Source: Cyclospora cayetanensis (taxonomy: Eukaryota; Apicomplexa; Conoidasida; Eucoccidiorida; Eimeriidae). From it: a stretch of 31,148 nucleotides of DNA. The position numbers were made by a program, and so were the translations under genes. This document shows, one piece after another, positions 11,701 to 24,975 of this stretch. The notes under the pieces were generated by a model. It searched no databases. It had not been told where the DNA came from and saw nothing but the letters and a program-made list of their open reading frames with translations. The DNA lies in assembly GCF_002999335.1 (NCBI RefSeq), contig NW_020312242.1:1-31148 (forward strand), given 5' to 3'. Each line of letters begins with the position of its first letter. Within the stretch, counting starts at the first letter, position 1.

Positions 11701-14700
11701 GGTAGCTCGTCTGCGCGTGGCAAGCCCGTTGGTGTATCCGCGTCTATATTTTGTAACTATGGATCTATTGAAGTGCTGGAATAATTTTAAATGGGCGGTG
11801 TTGAGTCGAAGGGCTGTGGCTGCTTGCATATCGTGCTGTTGCTGCTGCAGCTCAGTACCTATCGCAGGCTGCGCGATACCAAGAGAAGATCTGTACCAGC
11901 GTGAAGGCGGAGCTAATTGACGCGTGGGGCTGGCCTCTTCTGTCTTTCAGTTGTTGTGGGAACTCATGGATGGTTACTTTTTTTGCGGCTGTCACTGGCT
12001 TTGTTGCAGTTGCGTGGGGGCCTGTGTGTGCGGGCTTCTGGCAGTGTAAGGCGGTGTTTTGTTTTGGGGAAAATCTGGAAAGCGAGTCGGCTTTTAAACC
12101 CCTTGGCCATGACTGACGTATTCTTTTCTGCTACAGCATCGCTGTTGTCCTCAAGCCCATGGTAGATGCTCAGCTCACAGAGGCTCGAGAGACCATTGCA
12201 AGGAGGCATAAAGACGCACTCAGGTAGCAGTTATGTTGCCCTCATGATGCATTCGGTGCAGCCCCCACCATCCTTTAGAGAGTCTGCATGCTGCTACTCT
12301 TGTATGAGTGCGCTCATGCTTCCTGCCATGCGCTGTCAATGTGTCTGCTGCCCCCAAAAGAGAGGCCTACACCAAGGACGCGCGCGACACCGCAGTCTCG
12401 GTGAGGGCTTAGCACAATCCTCAGCAGGAGGCTTGATGGACAAGAAGAAGGCAGCAGGCACACAAGGCAGTATGGTGTAGAAACTCGAATCGCTTGGCGA
12501 CAAGCAGTGGAATAGCCTGTTTTCGTTGACGCAGGCACGGGGGGAGTCCATGCTGGAGGCATGGGCGGCTTTCAACAAGAGGAGGTCTGTTACGACTCTG
12601 ACAGCGCCACCTCCTTGTGTGCCTAAACTGCCAGCAATGTAGCGTTCTGATTTTGCTGCTATTCAGAGGCTTGTGGTTGTGCCTGAGCATCTGTTGCACC
12701 ATGGGCTCTTTTGGTCATTCCCAGCACGTGTTCAGGTCCATGCCGATGCTCTGGTATCTTTCTTTGCTCGCTGCAGCGCCGCAGCAGTGGCCGCTGCAGC
12801 AGCGGATTTTCTCGCATTTAGCGAGGAACGCAGCATTCGATTGGAAGGGGGCGAGCACCTCCATTTCCCGAGTAACCTCATCGCCGATGCGCTCCAAGGT
12901 GAGGACCGTCGCTCCGATTCTATTTTCATCTGCATCTGCTCGATACGCCTTCGCCGTCGGTTGACCTCCATTCGTGCTATTTAGTTACAAAACCTTTAGA
13001 CCGCAATTCCGTCAGGAATGTTTGCATTTTTGATGAATTAACGGGCGTCATTCGCTTCACGCGACAAGCTGTGGTGGAACTCCTGGTGAAACGGTAAATC
13101 CATCATCAGATGTGCTCCTTTTGGTGTGTCGCGCGTGACTTTTGTTTTCTGCTCAGTGGAGATGCATCAGGAGGTAGAAGCCATCCGTGAAACCCAGCAA
13201 AAAGCTCTCGATGAGGCGATTGCGGTGCGGCCCAGCTCGTAATTGCTGTGCGAGTCTCTTTTTGTGTGACTGTAAGAGTTGAAGCGCAGCGTTCGGGCGC
13301 CACGTTTCTGACTTACTACTCTGCATTTGGTGTGCTGTGTGGACAGGAGAAATGCGCTGACAGTTTTACTGGCATTGACGCTCACCTCACCACTCGAAGT
13401 GCGTTAGTCTTGCTCCTCGCTCCGTGGCACAGCCCTAATCGGCATAGCGGTGAACGGAGAACGCGAATCAGCAGCCTCACATTCGTGTGCTTCTTAAATG
13501 TTCTCAGATTTTACACCCCATAACTTCTGGGAGGCGTGCAGGGGGCGTGCTGCAACAAGCGCAACGTTGTGCGCTGCCCAGTTTGCCGCTGCTGGACGGG
13601 GGCTTGCTGCGGATATTCCGGATGGAGATGCAGCAGTAGCAGAGGCAGCGGCAGCGGAGTTCGCAATTCGCTGCCGCCTGTTGGCTCTCTGGCAATTGAG
13701 GATCTGCCTTTCAAAACTGGTTGGTGGTCTCCATGTCTATATCCTGGAGCGGTAAGATTATGTCTTGTTCTGTTTTAATGCGCCTTTCCCCCAACTTTTG
13801 CCGGTTGCTGCATGCTATTTATTGCCTAAGCCCCTACCACCTCCTCGACCATCTCGAGGTGTACTCTGCCCGATGCGTTATTTTGTGCCTTTTGAATTTT
13901 TTCTCTTGAGCATGTCTATCGCTGGAGTTCATGCGTGTCTCTTTCGGTGGCTGTGCGTTGCTGTGGACTCGTGTATCGGCACCCTTTTCACATCCCACTG
14001 CGGCATTGGATGCCTTACGAGGCCCTTTCTTTCTTCTACTCCGACTCTGTTTCCGTCCTCCAGTTTCTCTTCGCTGTTTTCCTATGATGACGACGATCAC
14101 CCTCGGCGTTGGGAACTGGTTTCGGCCGAAAAGCTGCAGTCGCTATTTCTAACTGCCAAGACCCAGGCACTTGGTGCGTCTCTCTACTTGCTTTCGGAGT
14201 ATTGTGTTCGCGATGGGGGCTCACTTATGGGCACGACGTCTTGTATTTTGGGATGATCCAACAGCGATCGCGAGTGTAATACGTGTCTCTCTTGCCGACC
14301 AAAGGGGGTCATGATGCCCGTGTGGTACCGTGTTTGTCTATTGTCGGCTTACGCGTTGTGCAGCCCTTATACCAACCCTTCGTGAGGTGCAACTCGAGCG
14401 TTTGAGTCTTACTACAGTGACGCTTGAGGCGCATGAGGAGTCAGAAGATATGGCAGAGAGAGCGGTAGACACGGATGGAGAGGATGACAAAGACAGGAAA
14501 CCCATGCCTGCTGCCTACTACCGGCCACTGATTGACCCTATATCGGCGCAAACCATTCAGAGAAAAGCCGTTGCAGCGATGCAGCAGCAGTGTCGGGAGG
14601 CTCAGCTATTGCAACAGCGTTGCGGTAGCAGCGCATCATGGCGGTCTGTGCCTATGTGGGGGTGGTTGTTGTTGGTGTGCCTTGGCTGGAACGAGATAGC

Positions 14701-15324
14701 TATGGTTTTTTCTTTCATGACAAGAAACTGGCTAGCCCTACCGTTGCTGTTCATGGCTTTACTCCTAGTAGCAGGGGTCTTCATGAGTGGTCAGGTGGAA
14801 GTCGCGACACACGGAGCGAGGCACGCAGTGCAGCTCATTCGGTTGCTGCTGCAGCCCTTTCTGCACGGACTTCTCAAGACGGTGACGGACATGATGGATG
14901 TAAGGTTGTGGTCGCAGCACGTGGTCTTTATCCTTGTAGCTTCGTGTGTGTCTCGCTGTCACTGTTCTTTCGCGTAGAAGGAATGAGCGCATCACTTCGT
15001 GAAGGCATTACCCCTTGAATGCTGCTACTTTTGCTGTGGGTTGGTTGCTGCAGCCCAGTGGCCTTGCAGGACGGGGTGTTGTGCTGTCTCCTCGTGAAGG
15101 GGCCAGCGTAAAAGAGAGTTCTCAACAGTACGTTCGTATTGTATGCAGTTGTGTAGCCAACTAGCGTAGTTGCGAGCTAGCGAGCTTGCGTGCTGTACAG
15201 CTATCTTGCGTAAGTGCCCGGCAAGGTATGAATGCATGGTTGTGGTATGTGCTGTATGCCCCTCAGGACGCCTAATGAAGTGGCGGCGCTCAAGGAGAGG
15301 GCTGCTAAGCATAGCCACTCTTGA
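8785..15324 (+). CDS. SEY1: SEY1/RHD3-family ER-shaping GTPase (atlastin class), 21 exons
   Basis: Dynamin-like GTPase that tethers and fuses ER membranes to build the tubular network. Exons: 8785-8843, 9390-9487, 9762-10143, 10475-10536, 10696-10757, 10933-11051, 11184-11265, 11492-11696, 11851-11923, 12137-12223, 12361-12400, 12481-12584, 12669-12898, 13000-13085, 13171-13224, 13347-13398, 13508-13751, 14064-14173, 14364-14899, 15054-15127, 15267-15324; about 938 residues. The N-terminus MATPSDSDLVQLIDYDG fits the family. P-loop GSQSSGKS is at residues 46-53, with its Ser codon split by intron 2. Switch region SQTTKGLW is at 74-81, G3 DVEG at 113-116, RD motif FVVRD at 188-192, the FSYDDDDHPRRW motif near 685-696, and a hydrophobic hairpin at about 814-857 (VCLGWNEIAMVF onward). 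Hydrophilic tail ends KERAAKHSHS. Exons 13-15 are the least certain: exon 13 needs a CAGAG acceptor, and the 14/15 joint has alternatives (exon 15 may start at 13162). Confidence 0.88.
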
Positions 15325-18300
15325 ATCCAGCGGAGGTGTACACCTCGCCAGTGTAGCATTTGCAACGTCTGCGGCTACCGCTGCACTCGGTGCCATTTAC
15401 CCTTATCCAAGAAAGCGTAGCTACGTTGAGGGCGGGCGGCCTCTTGACCGCTTCTTCGCCCGGATTCGTTTTATTTCCCAGTGGAAGACTATTATCTCCA
15501 GTTGTGCATGTTTTATTTGCGTGGGTAGAATGTGATCACCCCTGGATCAACATGTATAGATCTATAATATTACAGCCACATGAAACATGGCATCAATAAG
15601 AATTTAAAAGCTGCCCACAACATAGTTGTGTGAAAAGAATATTTCTTGACTCACGACCTCTGTGGCACTGCTTCTCTGCTGATGCTTTGAGTCTCTCTTC
15701 AAAGGGCTTCGTGCTTCAATCCGTACAGGTAGTGGTGCACTGCTAGAAGTAGTTGCAAGGATAAATGTACACCTATACCAGACAGAGTGAATATCTGGCT
15801 CGGATGTTTGCACTAGCTGGGCCGGCCAATAGAGATAGCTGTCTGTACTGCTGATTTTACATCCCCCCCCAGTAGATACACAAAGTTGGTAGCCAATCGG
15901 CGTGATTTCCTATGTACGACCAGTAGAATGAAAGCACATAGTTTGGAGTTATAGCTCTGTACTTTATGTAAGGAAGTAGCGCAGTTCCAACTGTTAGATC
16001 AATGAGTGGGCTTACTAGCATTGTCACAAGACCTTGTCTCCACACCCCAGTAGAGATCGTGCTGGGTGTTCCTGCACGCCAGGGTTCTTCATTTAAAAGG
16101 ACACCTCGCCAGCGCTACTTCGCAGCATCCTGTGAAAGTGCATCAATCTTCAGAGCATTGGCGACCACTTGGCTCTACAAAATACTATTAGAGCGGATCA
16201 TGATCAGCCGTATATCCGCTTTTGCGATCGTACGCGTCCATTTGTGCGCTGGGTAAACACGTAACGACTTACTGCTAAATGAAGCAGGAACTCCTTTTGT
16301 ACTAACAGACTCTTGATACACCGAGGTGTTATTTGAATGGGCAGGGTGCTTCAGGTACGCAAGTGAAGGCTTCCGCTACCTCTCAGCATTATGATGCCTG
16401 GAAATCTTGGTGCGCCTGTTAACAAGCAGAGCAGCTGTACTAGCTTGTCCAAAGCAACATGAATGCCACATACCGTTTCCATCACCCTTGACCTTACTGA
16501 CTTATCCAAAGCAGACGCACCACGGACTACAATTTGATCCCATATTGCTCGAGATTCTCCTGGTGGAAAATAAGTGCGTACACCACTCGAAAGCACGGCT
16601 CTGTAGGCGCGTACAAGGCGGTCATGTGTGGGATTGACCTACGGCCCTGTGCAATGGCAAGAGATCTGGCTGGAGCGGATCACCGGGAACCGGCGGCAAA
16701 ATTCACCGCCTTCGTGAGTGCCACTGACATCGACACAACAAGGCCTTCCGTATATTCAACAGCAATTTGGCAGGCAATTGTCACGTGGGTCATTCTTACC
16801 GAGTTTTAGCATTCGAAGGCAACGTAAGGTGTTCTATTGGAGTCGTTTTTCTGACGGAGCCACAAGGACTGTATACAGTCCAAAGGGCGCTTCATGCGCC
16901 ATCTGCTCGCCTGGTTTCTAATCTATTACGAGCTACGGGGGGCCAACGGGATACTTCGGGAAGCGGGTGTCAGTTGTACATTCCGTGTGTTCAGCTCATA
17001 GGCGTGTTCAATGCTTTCATCATTACACGGATTCAGACAGTGGTAACGCTGATTACATAGCCTTCTCGTGATACATTTATCGGCTTAAACTGTGGTTCTT
17101 TCCTTTTGTGCACTCTTAAGATTGCATGTCGGTCGAACCATTTACTATGCGAAGCTCGTGCCGGATACATCGTTTGCATATCTCATTCAGATTCGGAGTA
17201 AACGGCTATGAGGTAGCATCGTTTTAGATTAACATAATGATTCATAATTGTAATACTAATAGGTGCTTTTTTAATGGGTAACGCAAAATTCTTGTGAACC
17301 TGATAGAATTGGTATCAGGGGCACCACGGCCACTTTTCTTATATGAGACATTTACGAGTGTAAAATGAGACTTCGCGCCAAGCTACATGTGCATTGATAG
17401 TATGTCACCTCATCTGTCGCAACGAGTTGAGGACTCAGGCATGTGCTTACGCAGCAGACCTATATAGAGATCAAGAAGTCCATTGGATCGCATGGATTAG
17501 GATGTATGACAAAGCAGAGGTTGAAAAACCGAGAAACGAATCAATATGCGCGTTCAGGACAAATGATCCTACCCGTTGGTTAGCGTAGCACTTCCTGGAG
17601 TACCATATATCTTAATTCACGCCGCACCAAGAAATCCCGCCTAAATACTCAGCTGTGGATGACTAGAGAGTACCAAATAGTGTTGCATAGAACGTCAATA
17701 TACGAACGTTTTATCTACATGCGGCTTTAATAGGACATCTGCCGCCGATTGATAAAGGGGTCTCGAAACCATGTATGGCTGCGTACTTGTAACCTGGCGG
17801 AGCTGAGGTATCAGTGCGGGGCTGTACATCGAAATAGCTATTTTTACGCATGCATGACTTCGTGTGAAAGGTCAATATTTAAGATACACACTTACTGTGG
17901 CAATACCGTATAGCGGGCTGGGCTACACCTGAACACGCTAAAATAAATATTGTAGTTAAAAGAGCTCAACTGCGCAGGTTATGCACTAGAGGTTCATATA
18001 CTGTACTTGTTACACATCAGGATTGACTGCATATAATCAGAATGTATGCTGTGCGACTGACACTACAATATTTTACTATGCCTGATGTGGTGTCTGTAGA
18101 GTCAAGCGTCGCCCCATTGGCTTGCTAGTTGGCGTTTGGATAAGAAAAATTGCAATAGCTGAATGAGGGAACTCCGACTAGAAAAGAACCAAACGATTAT
18201 ACAATAAAGCATATACATCCGAGATGTAGGTAGCATACAAAAATAAGAATGTGGAGAGGGGCTGTGCGGGTGGAAACAAGACACGTGGAGGACTACGCTG

Positions 18301-21300
18301 CATAGTCAGTCTATTAAGCTTCGAGGTATCAGAATTCAAATTACAAAGCGTTCTCAGCAGCTGTACACTCCTGTATTCGATGAGGCGTACTGTTAGCCGC
18401 CTATTGGTCTCTCAATCGGCCGCCTCAGCACAGTGTATCGCATGGTCCAATGCGCACTATAATTCCCAACCCAGGAACTCTCCATGGTAGGTCTCTATAG
18501 AACGACACGTATTATTCGACCGAGTACAAGCCCCATAGCAAGTCAATGAATGTACAACCAAGACAGCGTTGTCTTTCCCTTGCTCGCAACTAACAGATTA
18601 CTTATCTAGCGATCCATTCACCCCACCTTTTACAGGCTCGCAACCGAAAACGTGACCCTAGAGCAAAGCTTGGGCATTAGCCACTCCAAAAAGCTTGTCG
18701 AAGACCTCAAATTCGCACGTGCACTTATGGAAGGCTCTCTTGTGTCTGTCCACAGAGCGGACGGTAATTTGTAAGAAGGCGTCCGTGAAATCGCAAATGC
18801 CGCGGCGACTGCTGAAGCGTGCACTTTGTCGAACAATTCGCCAGTATGGAAAGGTAATAATTTCTGCTAGGCAATAATGTTTCTATACGAGTATGATGAT
18901 AGCCTAGCTGCGCCAAATTATGCTTTCTTCTGTACTCAAATTCGATCATGCCTAGAGGTGCTAGTCGATATCCGCGCTTCGAGTTTTCCAGCAAAACATC
19001 CGTCTGCCACCACGTTTCATCTCATTTGTCTTGGTGTCTTCGATACTGCGGGATCTGGCTAACAGCATCCACACACTAGCGCGACACAATGCCCTTGACG
19101 TGCAATAGTTTGCCAGATTGCTCGCAGGGCGTCTTCATCTAGCATATTCGCGAACTTTTCCATACTAGCCCATTCCTGCTGTTCGTCAGGCAATGTTTTA
19201 TTGAAGTTCCTGACATAGATCCGAATGCAGAGGATATATGCTCAGAACCGTCTTCTCGTGCTGCTCTGCTGACCCACCCGCACATGGCTCTCTCTCATCT
19301 CGTTCGGGTGCCGGATTTACCCCGCTCTCCACTGGTGAAGCAAGTGTTTTTGAGGAGAATAGGAGATGCTGCATCCTAGCTCTACTTGGCGGAATAACCT
19401 CCACAGCATGCAGCTCTGGGTGCGCGCGCTCTCCATTTGGCCACGCATGACATTAATAGGATTATTTATTGGTTCACAGTTCCAAAAAAAATAAGTCATG
19501 CTGACCGAACCTTTATCCAATTTAACATGCCATTTGTGCCCCATCACTTTGCCAATCCTCGGGTTCGGCCTCCCGTCAGCAGGCTTCACTTTGAGAGACT
19601 GCCGAAATGAGTGAACAGGCTGATGGTACTTCTGCACCGTCTCTCTGGATATCAGATTCTCTTCGACATCCAGTGTCAAGTAATTTAAGCAGTTCCTGAT
19701 CTCAAATGTGAAGCTGTGTCGGCGCAGAATTGAGTTTTAGGGGGTCTTCAACAAGGGTTCTACCCTCGGTAGCCCTCTAACTGCGCCTCAACCTGTGTGG
19801 GGAGCTTTCTGCTTCTCTTGTGCTTGGCTATGCCGTGTGCTTGCGGTTGCGGGGTATATGTCCCGGTTTCCCGGAACGGGAGGCGCGAGTCATTAGGGAG
19901 GCTGTCTGGGGCTGCAAAGGCGAGCGGTTTGTTATAGTGTTATATTAGTGCGTAGCCAGGGGGCCGCATTTCCCCCGTCCCGAGACTTATGTGCTTAAAG
20001 TCTTAAGTTGGCTTTTTCGGCGGCTTTCTCCACGGAGGTTCCATTTTTGGCAATTGAGACCTGAAGGGGTCCATGGTTTCCGGATATCCGATCGGTCTGT
20101 TGTTAACTCACTGCGTGGCTTTACACCCTAGGCCTAGACGACGTGAAATTTCCGGTACACGTCATATGAAGCATGTAATAAGATAGCTGTTGGTCTTCAT
20201 TGTGGCGTTTGGAAGCCATATATTCATATTTCTCCATAAAGCGATGCTTTGTCAGATTCTGCTGCTCCAGCCAATCTGAACTCTTCCAAAACTTTTTCAG
20301 TGATCCGACCTGTGCATAACGCGATGAGGTGAAGAGTGTATGAAGGCTTTAGGGTCGCGATTCCCGCAGGCAGACGAGCTTCTCGACATTAATAGAGTCA
20401 TTTAAAATAAAGTTTTTCTCCTTTCAGAAACACATGTGGGAAGACTCACCTTTATCTTCCTGCACTGCCTCATAACCATCTATTATTGTTGTGGTGGCTA
20501 ACGAACTACCCCTTTATACCCGCTGTAAAAAGGCTGCGTTCTTATCCGCTTGCAGGCCTACCGTCCACGACTCAAGGGGGGTTTTGCCACCGCCAATTTT
20601 TATCGCCACATATCTTTTCCTGATAATAGGGTACTTAAAAGCTTGCCCAGACACACGGGCGGGCTATAAAGAAATCTTAAAGCGCACCGCACTCATCACC
20701 AGTGGACCAGAAGGCAACTGCTGGTCCGAATACTCCGGCTCAGTCAGCTGTATCGCTTCACTTGAGATGTCATTATAGAGATGCGGCACACCAAGGCTCT
20801 ATTGAACCTTACTGGTAAGTCGTGCTGGGTTCATTCGAAGAGCCCCTCAGCATTCGTGATATGGCGCAAGAGCTACCGCCAGAACGCATAGAGCCGCATG
20901 TTTGAAGCTCTCCGAGCACCCACAGCTGTCTGCGCAAGGCACAAGCACGCAGGCCCACAGCATCGCGTCTTCTCGCAGTACTCTGCAGCAAAATAGAATT
21001 ATTGAGTGTTCGAATGATGCAATGGCTTTCTTACCTTTCTAAAAGGCTATAATTAATGTAGTAAAATCATCCAGGTGTAGCTATTCGCCGCTACTCGTGC
21101 TCTTCCGCCGCCCCAAAGGTCAACTATTTGAAAGGCTACCCTTCATATCTGTGGTGATTCGTGGTCTATGTAGAACTTGCATGAAAAGCTTTACTGTTAA
21201 CACTCATGCATAAGTTGCTTCCGCCAAATCTAGAATGGTGAAAATGAGAGGCAGTTCCACATGAAGAAATTCCCTTGGTGGCAATAACAAACCAGAGGCT

Positions 21301-21427
21301 CTAGGGCTCGTACATTCTAATTTGGCTCCGCAATGTTGCTTTCCATATAACATTATCTTGCTCTTTGGAGCTGTGATGAGATTCACACTATAGTGGAGAA
21401 GATTTTAAATCCTTCAGGTAAGCTGGG
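15325..21427. other. Long gene-poor, repeat-poor region
   Basis: About 6.1 kb downstream of SEY1 with no intact gene. Frames are short (under about 125 codons), uneven between strands and lack family motifs, and the CAG/CTG runs of the neighbouring gene disappear. Because a decayed Ty3/gypsy integrase lies at the right end in plus orientation, older gag, protease and reverse transcriptase remnants would be expected upstream, roughly 16.5-21 kb. I could not recognise any of their core motifs with confidence. A more GC-rich patch at about 19740-20110 differs from its surroundings but shows no coding signature. SEY1's 3' UTR should occupy the first few hundred bases. Confidence 0.5.
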
Positions 21428-22335
21428 ATGGGTCCTGCGTCACCAAAGCGTGCCTTGTCATGCACATATTGTCACCAGCTGAAGCCGCTTGGTTCTCCTA
21501 TACTCAGTCTCATGCAAAGCCTTCTTGTTCCTGAGCGGGTCTGGGCTAATCTGACTACATACCTTGTTATTGGGCTGCCGCACGTTAGCATTAGAATACC
21601 AGCTATCTCGTTGTCGATGGACTTAGCTGTTATGCGCACTTGATCCCATGATACAGCTCTGTCAGGGCACAGGACGCTGCTTTCTAATGGTCAAATCATG
21701 TCTGGAGGCTTTACTAATTTTTTAGGACTATTATGCTGCACAGGAATCCGAGGTTTATTACAGCGTCGTAACTTGACCTAATGAGAGCTTGCCTGTTGAC
21801 CGCAGAAAGTTCGATGCGAACCATACTGACATAAATGGTGAGAGGGCGCTCCAACGGCACCTTTCTGCTTTATATGCTACTCCATGCTCCCCCAAAATTA
21901 GATGCTCGACTGGACTTTCTTTCCCCGGCTGAGTTAGTTTATATTACAACTCTGTAAGCTTTTGCTTGTTGCTCTCCCGCATAAACGGTCTATGTTCAGC
22001 CGTTCTTAGGTGCGGACCTAGATCTGATGGTCCGAGTTCAACAGCTATCCTAATCGGAAGAGGAAGTTAGAGATCTGCTTGATAGTGCGCGCGAATGCAA
22101 CCGCAAAGCTCAAGAAAGACGCGTCAGTAGTATGATCAGCGCCAACGGGCTGTGTATTTCGAGCCTGAAGATTCGTTTGTAGTGGATCGGGAAGCTTTAT
22201 GAGGGTAAACCCGAATGTGGCTAGACGAAGGTGTTCGCCGTTAAGTGGCTGGGACCATTTCCCAGCCTCCGACGTAACAATGCTCTTCCCTACTCTTTAC
22301 TTCTGTGGAGTGTGGATGATCCACAGAAATATTAA
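21428..22335 (+). mobile_element. Decayed Ty3/gypsy-type retrotransposon integrase remnant
   Basis: Consecutive stretches in shifting frames match the order of a Ty3/gypsy integrase. At about 21458-21580 (frame of 21428) lie SCTYCHQLK and LLVPERVW...VIGLP, the end of the zinc-binding region and the start of the catalytic core. At 21595-21648 lies YLVVDGLSCYAHLIP, the core strand. At 21724-21759 lies LHRNPRF, matching the second-Asp motif. At 22054-22120 lies EEEVRDLLDSARECNRKAQ, at 22131-22200 YDQRQRAVYFEPEDSF, at 22202-22225 RVNPNVAR, and at 22228-22332 KVFAVKWLGPFPSLRRNN, which together make the C-terminal domain. At least four frame changes and several stops separate them. The first catalytic Asp position reads Tyr or Thr and the second His, so the copy is inactive. 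No long terminal repeats were identified. Family assignment is by motif order, not alignment. Confidence 0.72.
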
Positions 22336-24975
22336 GCTAGGCTTTTTGAAGCAGTCCACAATCTACTTTGTGTATTTGAAGGCATTATCGCAAAGCAAAA
22401 ACGATTCGTGTGGAGACGTAGGATTCACAGGAAATCATAAAAGCCTTGCATTCTAGGATTTTTGAGCTGTGAGGACATTACACGGAAGCTTCGAACAAGG
22501 TGCAGTGGGCAACGTCAGCCTCAGTGGTTGGCGGAGTAGCAGTCACGAAATTTATCGCCTTTGGAAGCATTCGCCGTTTAGCTTAGTTAATAAAGCTAGT
22601 CGTCGTTAACGATATCCCCGGTGTTCCCTGGTAATTGCCACTCCACAACGCATGCTTCAAGTGAAATCGATACCTACTCCTATGGGTATTTTTTAACTTG
22701 TTTTTGTTTGTTGAAGTAAATATGTTCTCTATAGTCAATCATATGCGCAGACACTTTTTGAGATGATACCTCTATGTTCTTGCATATAAATGTCTTGGGG
22801 TAATGGATACAGCTAGGCGGTGTGCACCGGCTGTATTTACATGCAAACATTGCTGCATGGGGCGGGAAAGCACTGCTGGACTGACGCACCCTGTGATTGC
22901 CTTCATAAATTGTACGTGTCTTCTGTGATCTCGTACCAGGGCCCTCACACATTTCATCGCTTCGACCAAAGCAAGCCATCGCACTGCCGCGGTCGTCTTG
23001 GTTACGACCCTCGGACGGGGTCTACTGCATGAGCCAATTCCTCTTTCTGCTACCATCGAACGTTAAAAAACACACTCTGGCTTTTTCATTTGCATCCTTT
23101 TACACGCCTCTGGATCGACAAACAGGGCGATGGGTTGGAATGCTTCTGTTCTACGGCATGTAGTTTGTGTCGAGTAGCAATTGCAAGTTAAAGTGTGCTT
23201 CAAAAGGGGGGATGCGAATATATAGCGAGGTAAGCTACCTCACTACACTTTGTGCTGATAGTTACATCTTTAAAACAGTTTGGGGATTATCGGTTAGAAG
23301 CTTTGTCTGCTGATAGATCTTATCAATTGCGATGTGCTGCTCGCTCGATACGAAAGAAAGCAATGTGGAGAGCGTGTGAGCTATGGGTTGTCTTGTGCAC
23401 CTCGCGATGCGCAGAGGATGCAGCTACCCGCCTCCTACCAGCCCTCCACCCTAATGCCGACGACTCTGAGGCGTTGGGCAAGGAACACGGAAAGTGCTTC
23501 TGTAGAAGCACTGAATAACTTATTATCAAGTTTGCCTTGAATGTGGAGTTAGATGCCTCCCTTAGAAGACCTTATAGGGGATGCTGCACCCAGTTGATTT
23601 GAAACTGACTGTAGCATTGAATCATGTGGTGTTGCTATTCGTGGCACTCCATCTGAGTTCTTTACAAAGATGTACTTATCTCCAGCCTCCGTACAAAATC
23701 ATGTGTGACTATGCTTCCCAAATGAACTCCCTCCCTTCCCTGCATTTTGTCCTGAAAACGCCCCACATGGGGGGACGACACGTAGGTTGGACGTATCTTC
23801 ACCCTGGAAGCTCTCTAAGTATTCTCAGCTAGGTGCACACAGCATCTAGGGCACAAAGACAGAACATTGCGTCCCCTAGTCTTGAGCCAGGAGTAGTCTG
23901 CACAATAGAAGATACACGAGGAACAGCAGCAAACGGTTATTTCTCACTGTTCAACAGTCAGCTGCATGACTAGTGTTGTAAAAAGGGTATGAGTGTAGCT
24001 TTGCCCGCAATAGTCTCACTCTTGACTGCCACTTACGGGCTTACCACGCATATTTTTGCGCGGTCACATACTAATAGGGTCGTATTCATTGGGACACTGT
24101 CGCTAAAATGCGCATATTTTAGCAGTGTAAGATTTGCAAATTTGCGATCTGTGAGATGCAGTTACCACGATGCCCTGTGAAAAGCGACCTCTAAAGCTTC
24201 GTGCCTCCGTAAGGCAACCTGGAAAGCATCCAGCAAAATATTGAGTGTTTCGCAAAATTTACTAGGAGTCCATCAATTTAAATGTACCTTGAGTGTATTG
24301 GACACGGTTCATGAGAAATTAGAAGGTGCTCGTGCACGGACAAACACATGCTTCGATATTACGTTTCCCCGTTTTTAAGCGTGGTGACGCAAACGTGTGC
24401 CGGAATGTCCGCTACCATTCACGCCCACAGCCGATTTTATGATCGTGTCACGACACTTCAGACACCTTAGCTTGCGTTTTGTTTGCTGTATGCGTCGCTT
24501 CACTTCTTTAGGCTCTTACTGATGCAGCAGCAGCCTGGGGCCTCACCCGGGTGCCGGCAGCGGCCGCCTGCGTCGGCTGGCATTTACATCTCTTCCCGGA
24601 GTTCTCTTTAGAGGTATTTGGCGCCATACCGGGGTATATTCACTGTCTCTTTGAGCTTAAAAAAGGGCTGCGAATTACTCAGAGAGCACGCGCTTATGCC
24701 GTACCACGTGGGGCTTCCCTGTAGGCATCCAACTGGTGCCCCGGAACATTTTGTCTTGCGTCTGGCGGAATACTTTGGCCAGACATAGGGTGTGAATTTC
24801 CTATTTCTGCTCGCGCACGGAAACCTAGTACCACCCGTGTCTAGTACGACGACTGGGGGCATCGCGTGCTGTGCGCTCTTCCGCGAGCAGCTTTCGTGTG
24901 AAGGCCGCAATTGTCTCTTGATTCCCAGCACGGACGTTCCCTGAAGGGATTGAAAAGCGAAGCGCTTTGGTTGCG
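22336..24975. other. Gene-poor region between retroelement remnant and RER1
   Basis: No gene recognised. The first few hundred bases follow directly on the integrase C-terminal domain and could hold the rest of the decayed element (a chromodomain, if it was a chromovirus, or the 3' LTR), but no motif is clear. Short CAG and GC-rich sequence returns near 24520-24600, including a NotI-type gcggccgc and a local palindrome ctcacccgggtg. This probably marks the approach to the RER1 promoter and 5' UTR. A 143-codon minus-strand frame at 24608-25039 overlaps the RER1 start and has no motif. Confidence 0.5.

Noticed and set aside
17394..17588. Cys/His spacing (CHLIC...C) suggestive of a gag zinc knuckle
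   Set aside because: The spacing does not fit CX2CX4HX4C and the flanks do not resemble gag; too weak despite the retroelement downstream.
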